Source: Hepsetus odoe (lineage: Eukaryota > Chordata > Actinopteri > Characiformes > Hepsetidae). Taken from it: DNA of 64,000 nucleotides. Positions within the stretch are counted from its first letter, which is position 1. Each line of letters opens with the position of its first letter. Shown here one piece after another: positions 9,401 through 21,614 of this stretch. The stretch is taken from NCBI GenBank assembly GCA_017165825.1, contig CM029370.1, positions 23,095,686 through 23,159,685 on the forward strand, in the 5' to 3' direction. The translations under genes and the position numbers were made by a program. Below the pieces are notes generated by a model. That model had not been told where the DNA came from, ran no database searches, and worked only from the letters and a program-made list of their open reading frames with translations.

Positions 9401-12088
9401 CTGAACTCAAAAGAAACTCATCACACAGTAAATGAGTTATAAATGGATTTCCAGAGACTCAGCAGAGGGCTCAAATCAGTTACTACTCTCCCTAAAAGAA
9501 GGATTACATGTGCACACCATTACATTTTTTATGAAGAGCAGTTGGGAGCTACTGGTATCTTAGGGATTCATTAACACAGGTATCCTAGAATGAACCATTA
9601 AAAAAAAAACAAAAAAAACAATTAACTAGAAAGGTGTTCCCTGAATCATTTTTAATCTGTTTTGGCATGCAAAACAAATTGGTTCTCAGGATGAAATCTC
9701 AAACTAGCTGTTTGGAAGCACACTAGCACACCATATGGAATGTATTCACTTGGATTCCAAATATGTTTGCATTGATGTTTGTTTGAAGACTTGAAGAATA
9801 TTATACACAAACTGCATATCAAATCAAGATTCAAAGGCTCTATGATTGTGTACAGGGTTACAGATACTGGGGAGGTGTTGGGGTCCCTCAAAGCTGCGAG
9901 TCTGCCCTCACACACTACAGACTGGTGGCGAATCATGGTAAGAGCTTTATGGTGCTAAGTGCTGTCATTATGCTACATATTTATTACATTATGCGGTTTG
10001 ACTTTAACAAATGAATTTTGTCTTGCAGTGGCCAGTGATGTGTCCCTTACAGGGGGCAGTGCGGTGCAGAGAATTCGATTGCTAGATGAGTTGGAAAACC
10101 CTGGTTCCCCCAGTGGCATGCTGGAGGAGGATTTGATCCAGTACTACCAGTTTCTGGCTGAGAAAGGAGATGTGCAGGCTCAGGTACTTTTTCCCCTCCA
10201 GAACTCACTCCTTAATCCATCAAAATTTAGATATTTATTGTTATAGGAGAGCTAACAATAATACTATATGTATTCAGTGGTTTTGCTGTGAATAAAAAGT
10301 GCTTTCTTAAGTAGTGAGTTTTTTTCCATTTCTGTTTGTATTGATGTGAAGAAAATTTGAAAAACTTGAAATTTGGTCAAAATCTTCAAAACAAATGGAA
10401 ACTGCAATTGACCTTGTCCTGGCATTATTTTTTCAGAAATTGTGTTCTTATTTTATCCTCACTTTTGTTTTGTATTGTCCCTGAATCTATATATGTCCAG
10501 TTTGCATAATGTAATGTGTGTTTAGTGATTGCTCTGAATTTTATTTTTTATTTTTCTTTGTTACTTAAAGGTGGGTTTGGGACAGTTGCACTTACATGGA
10601 GGAAGAGGGGTAGAGCAGAATCATCAGGTAATACTTTTTTAAAATATTTTTTTATATAACTTATTCTGTTGTATTATCACAGTGTGTAAGTCTGTTGTCT
10701 TTCCTTCTCAGCGTGCCTATGAATACTTTAATCAGGCTGCCAATGCAGGCAACACGCATGCTATGGCCTTCCTTGGAAAGGTAACTTAATATGTCTTAAA
10801 TTGTTCCAGAAAATGGATTTATTTATGACTATGTGCTCTAGAACTGTACTCATTACATTTATATTGCAGATGTACTCAGAGGGCAGTGAGTATTTGCCCC
10901 AGAATAATGAGACAGCCCTGCATTATTTCAAGAAAGCTTCCGAGCAAGTGAGTACCAAAAGAGTAGTGTGGTTTATCTAATGTTACAACAGTGCTTTATA
11001 ACCGTACTTGTAACTGATTTACATTTTTTGACTTATGATGATATCTTAGGGGAACCCAGTTGGTCAGAGTGGACTTGGCATGGCCTACCTATATGGCAGG
11101 GGTGTTCCTGTGGTGAGTTATGTTGTTTTAGAACTTATAAATGTAATTTTCATGAACAGTAAATCTTTTCTGGGCAATCAAAGTGATCAAAATAATTTCA
11201 TATATTATTTCAAAAAGTCATTCAGAAATGCAAAATTGCATTTATCTAAGCTGTATATACACAATGAAGCCAAAATGCTGCATTTTTTTTGTGCTTGTTA
11301 CTGCAGAACTATGATTTGGCACTCAAGTACTTTCAGAAGGCTGCAGAACAAGGCTGGGTAGATGGACAGCTACAGCTGGGAACTATGTATTACAGTATGT
11401 GTGTGTGCCTACAAATGTGAACTCTGGTTCTTTATTCACTTGTAGTCTTTAAAAAAATCAACACAATTACACCCAAAATTAAATGGGTGAATGTGCTTCT
11501 GTCTTTCAGATGGTATTGGAGTGAAACGTGATTACAAGCAGGCTCTGAAATTCTTTAATCTAGCATCCCAGGCAGGTCATATTCTAGCCTTTTATAACCT
11601 GGCCCAGATGCATGCCACTGGCACAGGAGTGATGCGCTCCTGCCACACTGCGGTGGAGGTAAGCCCTTAACTTTTGCCTGTTAAGAAAAGAAAACATTGC
11701 CCTGTTGTTTTTTGGTTAGGAAATAATACTATGTCCATCTCAATATGTAGCTTTTTAAAAATGTGTGTGAGCGAGGACGATGGTCGGAAAGGCTAATGGC
11801 GGCCTACGGCAGCTTTAAGGAGGGAGACCTGGACTCTGCGCTGGTGCAGTACCTGCTGCTCGCTGAACAGGGTTATGAGGTTGCACAGAGCAATGTAGCC
11901 TTCATCCTTGATCAGAGTGAGTTAAAATATTGCCTCTAGAGGGCACCAGAGCCCCAAGCCTGTTAGTATTCATACTTTTCCATAGTTTACATCCAGACCA
12001 GAATGCTAAAAAAAAAATAAAAAATTACGTGTTCACTTAAATTTGTTTAATTTTTTTATTATTTATTTATTTATTTACCCCCCCCCCC

Positions 12089-12133
<45 letters not shown>

Positions 12134-13703
12134 AGATTTGATATTCTGCATATTAGGAAATTGCTCACTATTCATTAGGATAAAAATGAGTTACCATCTA
12201 AAGTCAGATTTTGCATGAGTGTAGAGCTGATGTACTTGTATATGTTGCAGAGCAGTCCCAGATCTTCAGTGAAAATGAAACCTACCCTCGAGCTCTCCTT
12301 CACTGGACTAGGGCAGCAGCTCAAGGTTGGGGGCTTCTCAGCTCAACTTAATATTTTTCCTCACTGCTTTTGGAGCAAAACACAATGTTTTACACATTCT
12401 GCACAGACTGTTTTATGATGAAATCCCTGCCTTACTAAGGCGTATCATTATTTAACACTGGAGTAATTGTTTGCTTCTTGGTTGTGCGTAGGTTACACAG
12501 TGGCAAGAATTAAGCTTGGTGATTATCATTTCTATGGCTATGGCACAGATGTGGACTATGAGACTGCAGTAATCCACTACAGACTGGCCTCAGAGCAGCA
12601 GCATAGTGCCCAGGCCATGTTCAATTTGGGCTACATGCATGAGAAGGGCCTTGGAATTAAACAGGTACTCATATATTTCTTGAATTTCTGGTTCCCTGCA
12701 AGTGGTTCACTGTGTGCAGCATCCAAACACTACCACACCAGCACCATGTCACTGCTGGTCTCTGGTTTTCTGAAAATTATCATAATACCTGGTTTCTGGT
12801 GCTCCTCTAAGGCTGCTGACACAGTGCTGACTGACTCATCTGTATATTCCAATCATAAAACAATCCTGCCTGGACTTATACATGCACGCACGCACGCACA
12901 CACTTACTGCTGACTGTTTATTCTGGCAGGATATCCACCTGGCTAAGCGTTTCTACGACATGGCTGCAGAGGCCAGTCCAGATGCACAGGTTCCTGTGTT
13001 CCTGGCTTTGTGCAAGCTGGGGCTCATCTATACACTGCAGTATCTACACGATCTTAATGTAAGAATAAAACACATACACTTTTATACATTGCCTGTCTGT
13101 GCATTAATGCTCCTTATCTGTGGTTGAGCTTGAACTATGATGAGTGCTATGCTTTTTTTTTTATTTTTTTTTTTTTAAACAAATCTTGTCATTGCTGTGA
13201 ATTGCAAGTGCTGTTTCTAAATACTTTATAATATATTTATAATATATAATAATTATATTTGCAAAACACTTGCTTTTTGCTTTATGGCTTTTTATTGTTC
13301 CTCACTTTTGTTGGTTTCCAGTGTTTTAGTATGACAGCAGGGATTGTATGATGGCTGTGATTTCAGTTTTGCTTTGTCTCTTTCAGAGTATCCTGTCCTT
13401 TTGTGACTGGCTGTATTATCTTTATTTTATTAATAATACTCAACTCAACTTGCCTATATTGACTTATTGTGGAAGCATTAACCCCAGTCTCATGTTTCTT
13501 CACAGCTGAAGGAGCTTCTTTCTCAAGTGGATTTGGACCAGTTGCTGGGCCCTGAATGGGATCTCTACCTCATGACTGTTATAGCACTTCTCCTTGGCAC
13601 AGTCATTGCATATCGGCAGAGGCAGCACCAAGCTGTACCAAGAGCACCCCCAAGACCTGTGGCTCAACCAGAGCAAGCTGCTCCTGAGCCTGACCAGGAG
13701 TAA
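4395..13703 (+). CDS. sel1l: SEL1L, adaptor of the HRD1 ER-associated degradation ligase (complete, 21 exons)
   Basis: SEL1L is a type I ER membrane protein that recruits luminal misfolded substrates to the HRD1 ubiquitin ligase. Exons: 4395-4464, 4690-4736, 4926-5136, 5777-5944, 6123-6228, 8113-8275, 8479-8532, 8643-8702, 9856-9937, 10029-10183, 10571-10627, 10712-10780, 10870-10947, 11050-11112, 11307-11394, 11510-11658, 11751-11916, 12251-12325, 12492-12664, 12930-13058, 13506-13703. All borders are GT-AG and phases join to 786 residues (human 794, also 21 exons). Residues 1-23 are a signal peptide; about 24-109 are acidic and poorly conserved; a fibronectin type II domain follows with Cys123, 137, 149 and 164. 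Sel1-like repeats run from about 165 to 715 (e.g. ALGFLYAAGLGVNSSQAK). A membrane segment lies at about 741-757 (LYLMTVIALLLGTVIAY), then a Pro-rich cytosolic tail. The ATG is the first in the exon and directly precedes the signal peptide. Confidence 0.96.
6062..6105 (+). repeat. Homopolymer of 44 T beside a splice acceptor
   Basis: An uninterrupted T run ends 17 bases before the first base of sel1l exon 5 (6123). It forms most of the intron's pyrimidine tract, although a short A run and ACTCCTTGGCAG lie between. Confidence 0.95.
6425..6463 (+). repeat. Homopolymer of 39 T in sel1l intron 5
   Basis: Pure T run followed by AATTATTACATAG. It may be the A-rich tail of a retrotransposed sequence on the minus strand, but no body is recognisable next to it. 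Confidence 0.9.
7016..7239 (+). mobile_element. SINE family A copy 3, in sel1l intron 5
   Basis: It begins GGGGCAGCGCTACCCTAGTA and has a GGGTTCAGATCCC B box, then the family body. It ends with ACAATGAAGACTGGTTACTG and TCAC. It is diverged from the other copies. Confidence 0.65.
12078..12136 (+). repeat. C-tract followed by (CA)n microsatellite, sel1l intron 17
   Basis: Fourteen C are followed by about 19 CA units and a short CAGACACAG end. Confidence 0.9.
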
Positions 13704-15452
13704 TGTAGGAGTCTTAAGCAGGATGGTGATGAGCCAAAAGACATTTGGGACCTGGGTTGATGGTGCAAAAGTTTGCTTTCCAGGACAGCTATAGCAGCTG
13801 CCTCATCCCAGTTACAGGCTTTAACCTCTCCTCAGCGTTTCAGAATAATAACTGTCTAGACTCTAATGATGCTCTCCAGTTTTGTGACAGACAGCAGAAA
13901 TGGAGAGCAGAGAAAAAGGACTAACTTGCTGTTTAAAGCATGTGGCTCAGGGTATCACCAGCTGACGCTTCCTTTTATTAGTGCTAATTAGTGCTCAGTG
14001 TATGGGGAGCAAGAACAATACATTTGCACTCATTAGTCACTGTGCTGGAAGCCAAGGACATGCTTCTGTTAACATGTTCCCTTAAACCACCTTTGGTGGT
14101 TGTGCTTTAGAGCAAGTATGCTCAAACAGATTAAATGTTGTCCTCCCAAGCCTTTGCTGAATAAAAGTGAAACACACTGGAACTCAAATAATCAAGTATA
14201 TATAAAAAATCGATTAGCATGCTTTCCTATGTTCATGTTTTGTCAGCTGGTGTGGATTGTTAGCAGACATGCCTGTTTGTTATTGTGTTTTTTAAAGCAC
14301 TCTGTCTGCAAATTAATTTATAACAGTAAACTATCCAAATTTTTGCTGGCAGACAAAGAGTCCTGATATCTGCAGCTTGCTCACCATAAACACTTAAACT
14401 AGATTTAATTAGTAAGTGTTGACTAAGTAAAAGATATCTGAAGGTTTTTGTGTTCACAAATTCTGATCTTTTAGAAATTGTCATGCAATAATCTTTCCGC
14501 CACAGTTCTGTAGTCTTCAGTGAGGGTTTTTGAAGAATGTTCCTGACTATTTTGGCTTAATTACAGTGTCTTCAAATCCTGTTTCTGCCAGTCTCAAGAC
14601 AGATTTTATCTTTATTTATAAAAAAAAAAAAACAAAAAAAAAAACATTTTTACATATCCTGGTTGGTACAGCGAACAGTTACTTTTGGGATGTTGCTTCC
14701 TAAAAGTATGTTTTAGAAAAAACAATTCATACTTTTCAGAGGCGCTTTTTTTTTTTTTTCCCATTTTATTTGTTTCTTTGAAACCTAGAGGAACTCTGAT
14801 GGTGTGGTACATATCTGAGCACACAGCAATACAGTAAAGCGTGATGTATAAACATGTAAAGGATGTAAAGAAATCAGAATTTTGAATTTCATACTGAGAC
14901 GTGCCAGAGTTCTGCCTATTGTTAAAACGTTTGGTGTTTTCCGTAATCAAAGATTCGAAGCAATCCCTAAAAGAATAGAAATTTTTTGCAGGTGTAATAT
15001 AGAGATCTGCAAATAGTATGACGAAATAAAGTTTTCATGGTATTTATAATTATAATTTATTCTGAAGAAACTAATAAAAGTTTATGGCTTGGCATCAGGG
15101 CACTGACTCCATAGTCTTACAACTCTAGAGGCAGTCTCACTTCCTCTGAAATTATTCAGTATCTGATTCAATTTATGTTTTCTTTAAAGAAATAATGGAT
15201 GGAATTTCTGGTCACATGAGAAAACCGAGCTTGTGTTTGTCTCCCGGTTTACGTTAAAGCTGTCCGAAGTTGTGAATGGCCCGTAGTGCAGTGGCGGCTG
15301 CGTGTGTTGCTGTGGTGTGCTTTATGTCAGTGGGCCTGAACTTTGTCACTCAGCTGTTTTGGGTGGGCGAGATAAGGGGGCCCTGATATAATGGCCTTGC
15401 TCTACCCAGCGTGCACAACCATTGTATGAGCCCAGCTTGGAAACGCTCCACC
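13704..15452 (+). other. sel1l 3' UTR and spacer before the lipase gene
   Basis: No coding exon seen. AATAAA signals at 14160-14165 and 15025-15030 are candidate sel1l poly(A) sites. A-rich runs lie near 14620-14645. Just before the lipase ATG there is an AGATAAG GATA-type site (about 15370) and a TATA-like GATATAATG (about 15385), which could start a short 5' UTR. Confidence 0.5.
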
Positions 15453-18400
15453 ATGGAGTGGCTTTTGATCGCCGTGGCAACCTGCCTGCTAGCCTCCTGC
15501 CCTGTTAAAGGTAAGTGCTGGAAGCAGCCAGAGCTGGGTGGACACACAGGCCACACAGCATTGCTCCCACTGCACGTATATGTCCTTAATAAGAGTGACT
15601 GGCTTGGGACGTGAGGGCTGAACGGAGGTTGATGATGGACACTGATGAAATCTGACGTTTCTCATTACAGTCCAGCACTGTTGCTGTTGTTCATTTCTGT
15701 GTCAGCTGACCGGTCAGTGTTGTCTTTTGTGGATAGGGCTTTATAATGGACGGTTGATGATTTGTGTGTCTAAATGACTTGCGTTATTTCAAGGAGACGA
15801 CTGGAGGTGGGAATATGAAGAAGGACTCAGCCATTATAGTGAGGAAGCCCTCAAAAAGGTACAATTTGTGTCTTTTCTCCAGCAAGGTGTTAACTGCCAG
15901 CCGGCTTCAGCATTGTATAGTTAATGAGTGGAAGTAAACATGAATGTAACTTTCATTGTTGGTGATGTTTTCCAGTGCTTCTTTAGCCAAAAAAAAAGTT
16001 TTTTAACAGCATTGTTCCAATTAATACTTTGTACCACCTTTTAGTTTTTAATCATCATAGGGAGGTGATGCTCCAGATCACTATTAAATCAAAATAAATG
16101 CAGAGCTCCAACCATTTTTTTTCAGGAGTTTCCCGAAAAAACCAGGCCAGCAAGTTTTAAACACCCTCCCTTCCAGTGTCCTGACATGAATCCTTCTACT
16201 TCCATACCCACCTCAGGTAAGCTGCTCTGGGATCAACTTGCAATGGTCCCAAAATTTTTCGGACAATTGTATAATATTGCAAAGTGTATTAGGTTTATTG
16301 TTTTAAAAATAAGATTTATTGAAGGAAGACCACTCAAGATTAATTTTAGTATTTCACATCATTGCCATTTGAGTAGATTATTTACAGACCTTTCCAGATT
16401 TGCATAATTCAGAAATTTCCTTTTCCGCTTTTCTTTATTCATGATTCTGTAATTGAACTCAAGGTCACCACTGTGAGAAAAATGACTCTGACTTTAACGT
16501 TTCCAACAAGATCTCCAGTCTAAGTATCTGCACATTCTACTATTAGATTGATGTTGCGATAAAAGACAACTCTTACCTGACAAACAGTGTCCTGATGGAA
16601 ACTGACAGAGTCATAACAGAGTGCAAACTTTGCATTTGATGAGGAAAAAAGAAATAGGCGTAAGTTAGATGTTCCTCTGCTACAGCCTTTTCTGTTTTAA
16701 GTGATGGAATTCTGTTTATATCTCTGACTACTTCTAAAAGCAAAGTAGAAGAGCTGATACTGTTTCACAAAGTAACCAAATATTGAGATTGGAACACCAT
16801 TCTCGAACATCTTTTAAAGCCTTTCAAAGTGTTTAGGTGGGCTGTTTCTTTTGAAAATAATTTGAGGAAAGTCTGATTGTAACAGGTCCATTAAACGCAT
16901 CAGTATTAATGAAAACTTATTTTAGAAACGCTCAAATGCTTAAAAAAGCAAAAAAAAAAAGCTATTTTAAATACATAATCTAAGTTGTTGTCTCTGTTTT
17001 AGTTGAACTTGTTAAAGCAGCAGACATCAAAGTTATTGCTGCCCTTGGGGATTCACTGACAGTAAGTACAATACTCTGCTTTTCTTAAGTGCTCCTCTTA
17101 AAAGTTGTTTTATACAGAACAAAAATCCAACAAAACTTCTATATATGTTTATATGGCAAGAGCACTGATTATGATCACATAGATTCATAAATGTTCAAAG
17201 TTCACACCTCAAAATGATAAAAAAAAAAACAAAAAAAAAAAGCATGATCACTGCATTGTTAAGTCATGTGTTCAGAGGAGGGAAGCAACTACTCTGGAGT
17301 TTTATCATGCTAGACCAAGGGTGTCCTTAAAAGAAAAGAGTAGAGTCTAACCAAAGCTCCACTCACTCTCTCACAAACAGAACCGCAGACTCTAATTTCT
17401 ACTAACCACAGACTGTACCGGCCATTAGTACTTAAATCTGTTTAATTCATAATACTAGACATCTTTTTAGTAACATCACTCTTTTTCCTTCTTGATAATC
17501 TGCTTTCGACCAGAGGAGGATGGTTTCCCTGTCTTGGTAAACCCGAGGTTTCTTCTTCCAGAGTTTTTAAAAAAAAAATTTTTTTATTGCCTCTATCTCT
17601 TTCTGTTTTGATCACTAGGGGCTCGGACCCAGATTCTGTTAAGCACTCTCTAAATAATACTGACCTTATTTCCGATGCTGATAGGTGCTACAAAGGCACC
17701 TTTGGGGTTTCTAGTTTAGTCAGTAGCCACTCACTCGCTTAAGAGACTTTTGTGTTTCATTACAGACTGCCATTGGGGCAAATGCTACTACAGTCCTTGG
17801 AATACCTATTGAATTTCGTCATGTGTCATGGAGGTAATGGTATCTTTATATTGTTCAAGGTCATGTTATCTTGCTTTTTCCTCTTAAATGGGACATTTCA
17901 TGCTGACTCTTAATTCACTATGAAATGTTTCTTCTAGTATTGGGGGCCATGGAACTTTCCAAGATGTTATAACACTTGCAAGTAAGGGTTTTTTTTTGTT
18001 CTGTTCTGTTATTCTTATCATTAACATAAACTGAAAAACAGAAAATCATAATATATATAATCTCTTTCTTTATGTTGCAGACATCATCAGGCTTTTCAAC
18101 CCCAGTGTCGTGGGTCCTGCGCCAACCAAAACTGTCCATGGAACCCCTGCTCCACTCAGTGAGACAGGCTTTAACCTTGCTGTGACAGGGCACAACACTT
18201 TGTATGTATTGCCACGAACACTATTATTCTCATTGGACTGTTACCGCTTTAAAACAGATTTATACATTTACTGTGTAAAGGTTTATAGCAGTTTATCCAT
18301 TTCTACTGAAATCAAGGGTTTTATTTTGTCTCCTCTTTGCTGCAGTAATAGCCTCTGCTTGTCTAGAAAAGCTTTATATTAGATGCTGGTTTGAGGATTC

Positions 18401-19646
18401 GATTGCATGTGGATGCTTGTGTTACATGATAAGTTCTGGATCAAAAGCTCCACTCAAGGTCATCTCAAAAGTATTTGATGGTGTTTCCTCTCCAAATGCG
18501 CTGCTCCACAGCCTGATAAAGCTCATTTGTGGCTGCTTCAGATCAGCCCCTATTGCTAATGCTAAAGTTTGTCTTTGTAACTGAAAGACTGCGTACACTT
18601 TTAAAAGTATCTGTATTCGCTCATAAGAAGAGTTGCCTAGAAACATTTTGCACATTTCCATGGGTGGATATTTCTGAGATTGAGGCTTTTTTTTTTTTTT
18701 CTTCTTTCTTTCCCCTTCTCTTTTCATTTTTCAAAAAAAGACAATGTGTCAACTCGGTTTTTTGTATTGGTACAAATTTTCCAGCAAGATTTCTGACATG
18801 TGTCTGATGCTCAAGTGTTTTGAGTGTATTGTTTTTTATTAAGGTAGAGTGCAGTACTGGTGTATACAGGACCTCTTGTTTCTTCTTTTCTTTTTTACAC
18901 TTTCATCAGCCTAAATAATACACGTATGGTATAATGTATGTGATATCTGAATGCTTTTACTCTATTCAAGTAATCTTCCTGGACAAACAAGACATTTGAT
19001 TGATACCCTGAAAACATATGAGGTAAGAGACAAACCCATTCAATTCACAGGATACCCTAAGGGTTCGCTTTAACTGCATGAACGGCCATGAACTTTCTTT
19101 ACTGATAATTTGTAATTACCTTTTTGGTTGCTGCAGATCTTCTCAAAACAGGACTGCAGATGAAACCAAAGGAATGGCTGTTATCTGATCTAAAAAGCTG
19201 TGATCTTCTTGAACTATCTCTAACTACAGGGCATTAACTTTGACGAGGACTGGAAACTGCTGACCATTCTCATTGGCATGAATGACATCTGTGATTACTG
19301 CAAAGATAAGGTAAGGTCTTCATGTTCAGTGGAGACAACTGCATATCTCATGACCTTGAGCGAATTGTGACTTTTACTGATACTGATATTTTAGATTATC
19401 AGGTGATGATTCATTTTAACAGGTTAGAATGGTCAGCGTTTCTCAAGACACTTTTTAAAAAAAAAACTACTACTGTACCTTAAGCTAGAACATGATAATA
19501 CTACACAATGAAAAGTTCTCTTACAGTGAAAAACAGATCCTAATGCATTTTTTTGCAGTGTGGTGTGTGTGTGTGTGGTGTGTGTGTGGTGTGTGTGTGT
19601 GTGGTGTGTGTGTGGTGTGTGTGTGGTGTGTGTGTGGTGTGTGTGT

Positions 19647-19682
<36 letters not shown>

Positions 19683-19752
19683 TTTTTTTGTTTGTTTTGT
19701 TTTGTTTTTTTGTTTTTTTTAAATAAATGCTCATTTCATTTATAAACCTCTA

Positions 19753-19788
<36 letters not shown>

Positions 19789-21579
19789 ATTATTATTATA
19801 TTTTAACAACTTTTCTTTGTGTAGTGTTCAATCTTTAAATACTTTTAATATACTATTGGAAAATATTTGCTAATGTACAGTTATTTTTGTTTGGCTTTAT
19901 TATACAGATTATTCTGCTTTTATAAATGGAGTAAAAATGACAAAATATAATACTTTTTAGAAATCTTACTTAAGTTCTCAATTGAAAGTGACAGCAGTTT
20001 TTATTGTTTGATTTGTTTTCTATTCTTCTTTGTATTTTAAACGATAGTCTTCAAGCAAAGTTTACTGTAAAAGTCTTGATGCTTTTCTTTGTTACACAGC
20101 CTACGGATCATATTTTTATGAGCAGCTTGGCTGAAATGCATGAAAGCTGTAATTCATGTCCTAATCATAACAGATCACACACTAATGAGTGTAGCCATGA
20201 GTGACTGGTAACCCTGGGGAGGTGTTCTGAAAAGCATATCCAGCACTTAAACTTATCACACAGGAGAGCCATGGGGCAACACTTAATTAATTTTCTTCTG
20301 TTTATATACACAGTCACTCTTTTCAGTGGAAAACTTCATACACTACATGACCGTGTCCTTGGAGATGCTGATGAATGAGGTAACAATGAATTTAAAGACT
20401 CTTTTGTGATACAAGCACTAAAAGTCAACTGCTTTTACTCAGACCATGTTGATAATTTTTACATCATGTAAAATTCCATTATGTTTTTAGAATGGGACTT
20501 TTTTTTTTTATAAGCTTTTAAAAGGTCAGACCTGAAACAGAATCATTGTGCTGTTATATTTCAAACCTGTATATAATCATATTCTAGTCTAAAAGGCTTC
20601 AACTCTGGGCTGATAAAAATATCTTGGGATCTATGCATGTTCCTTTTTAATTTCACTAGCCTGTCTACTTCGCTATGCAGGTTCCACGAATGATAGTGAA
20701 TGTTGTTCAGATTTTGCCCATGGAGACACTGCGTGAGGTGCAGAAGCCAACTCCAGGGTGTCTTCTCCAAAGGTACTCTACATCTGTGGAGTTAACTGGA
20801 AAGGTTAATCTAGCCATGTGTTTAAAAGAAGCATGATTGATAAACCAAATGACCTTTTTTTCCACCAAATTATTTTTTTAATACATTCATTTAATGTTAA
20901 AATGTTCATTTGAATAATAGTAAAATTAGAATCTAATAAAATAATGGTAATGTTCATTTTAATAGCAGTATCAACGACTAACAAGATCAGTAAGAACAAT
21001 TATCAGGATGTAAATGTTTATAGATATTATAAATTGCATTAATCACTTACATGTGTGCACACACACTGTAGTCCATCTGTTTGCTAGTCATCCTTTACCC
21101 CATTCATCAGTGGTCAGGACCCCCACAGGACCACCAGTGTGCAGTTATCATAGGGGTGGTTGATCATTCTCAGCACAGCAGTAACACAAAAATGAGTTGA
21201 GGTATTTATGCCACTTCATTATCACTGCTGGACTGAAAATAGTCCACCAACCAAAAATATCTGGCTAAAAATGTCCTGTAATAAGAAACTAGCCACCAAA
21301 AAAGAACTAGAGGGTGAATAATACAGACTACCAGTAGCTTTATTTCAGAAAGGTGGATCAACAGGTAAGATTTTTAATAATCTTGTTTAATAAAGTGGAC
21401 AGTAAATGGCTGCTGATTAGCAGCACTTCTGTAAGTGTGATTGATTCCCTGCAGTTTGTAACTGTAAACTATAAAGTCTGTTAAGTGGAGCTGATGAAAT
21501 GAGCAGTGAGTGTGAAGCTGATAAATTGAACAGTGAGTGGGAGGTGTACCTGATGAACGAACTTGTACGGGGATGTGTG

Positions 21580-21614
<35 letters not shown>

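Noticed and set aside
15426..15452. In-frame upstream ATG for the lipase gene
   Set aside because: Its context is weak and it would put polar residues before the signal peptide, whereas the ATG at 15453 has a CCACC context and starts directly with the hydrophobic signal.
19492..19745. Open frames across the (TG)n array
   Set aside because: Low-complexity Cys/Val repeats from GT-rich DNA inside a lipase intron.
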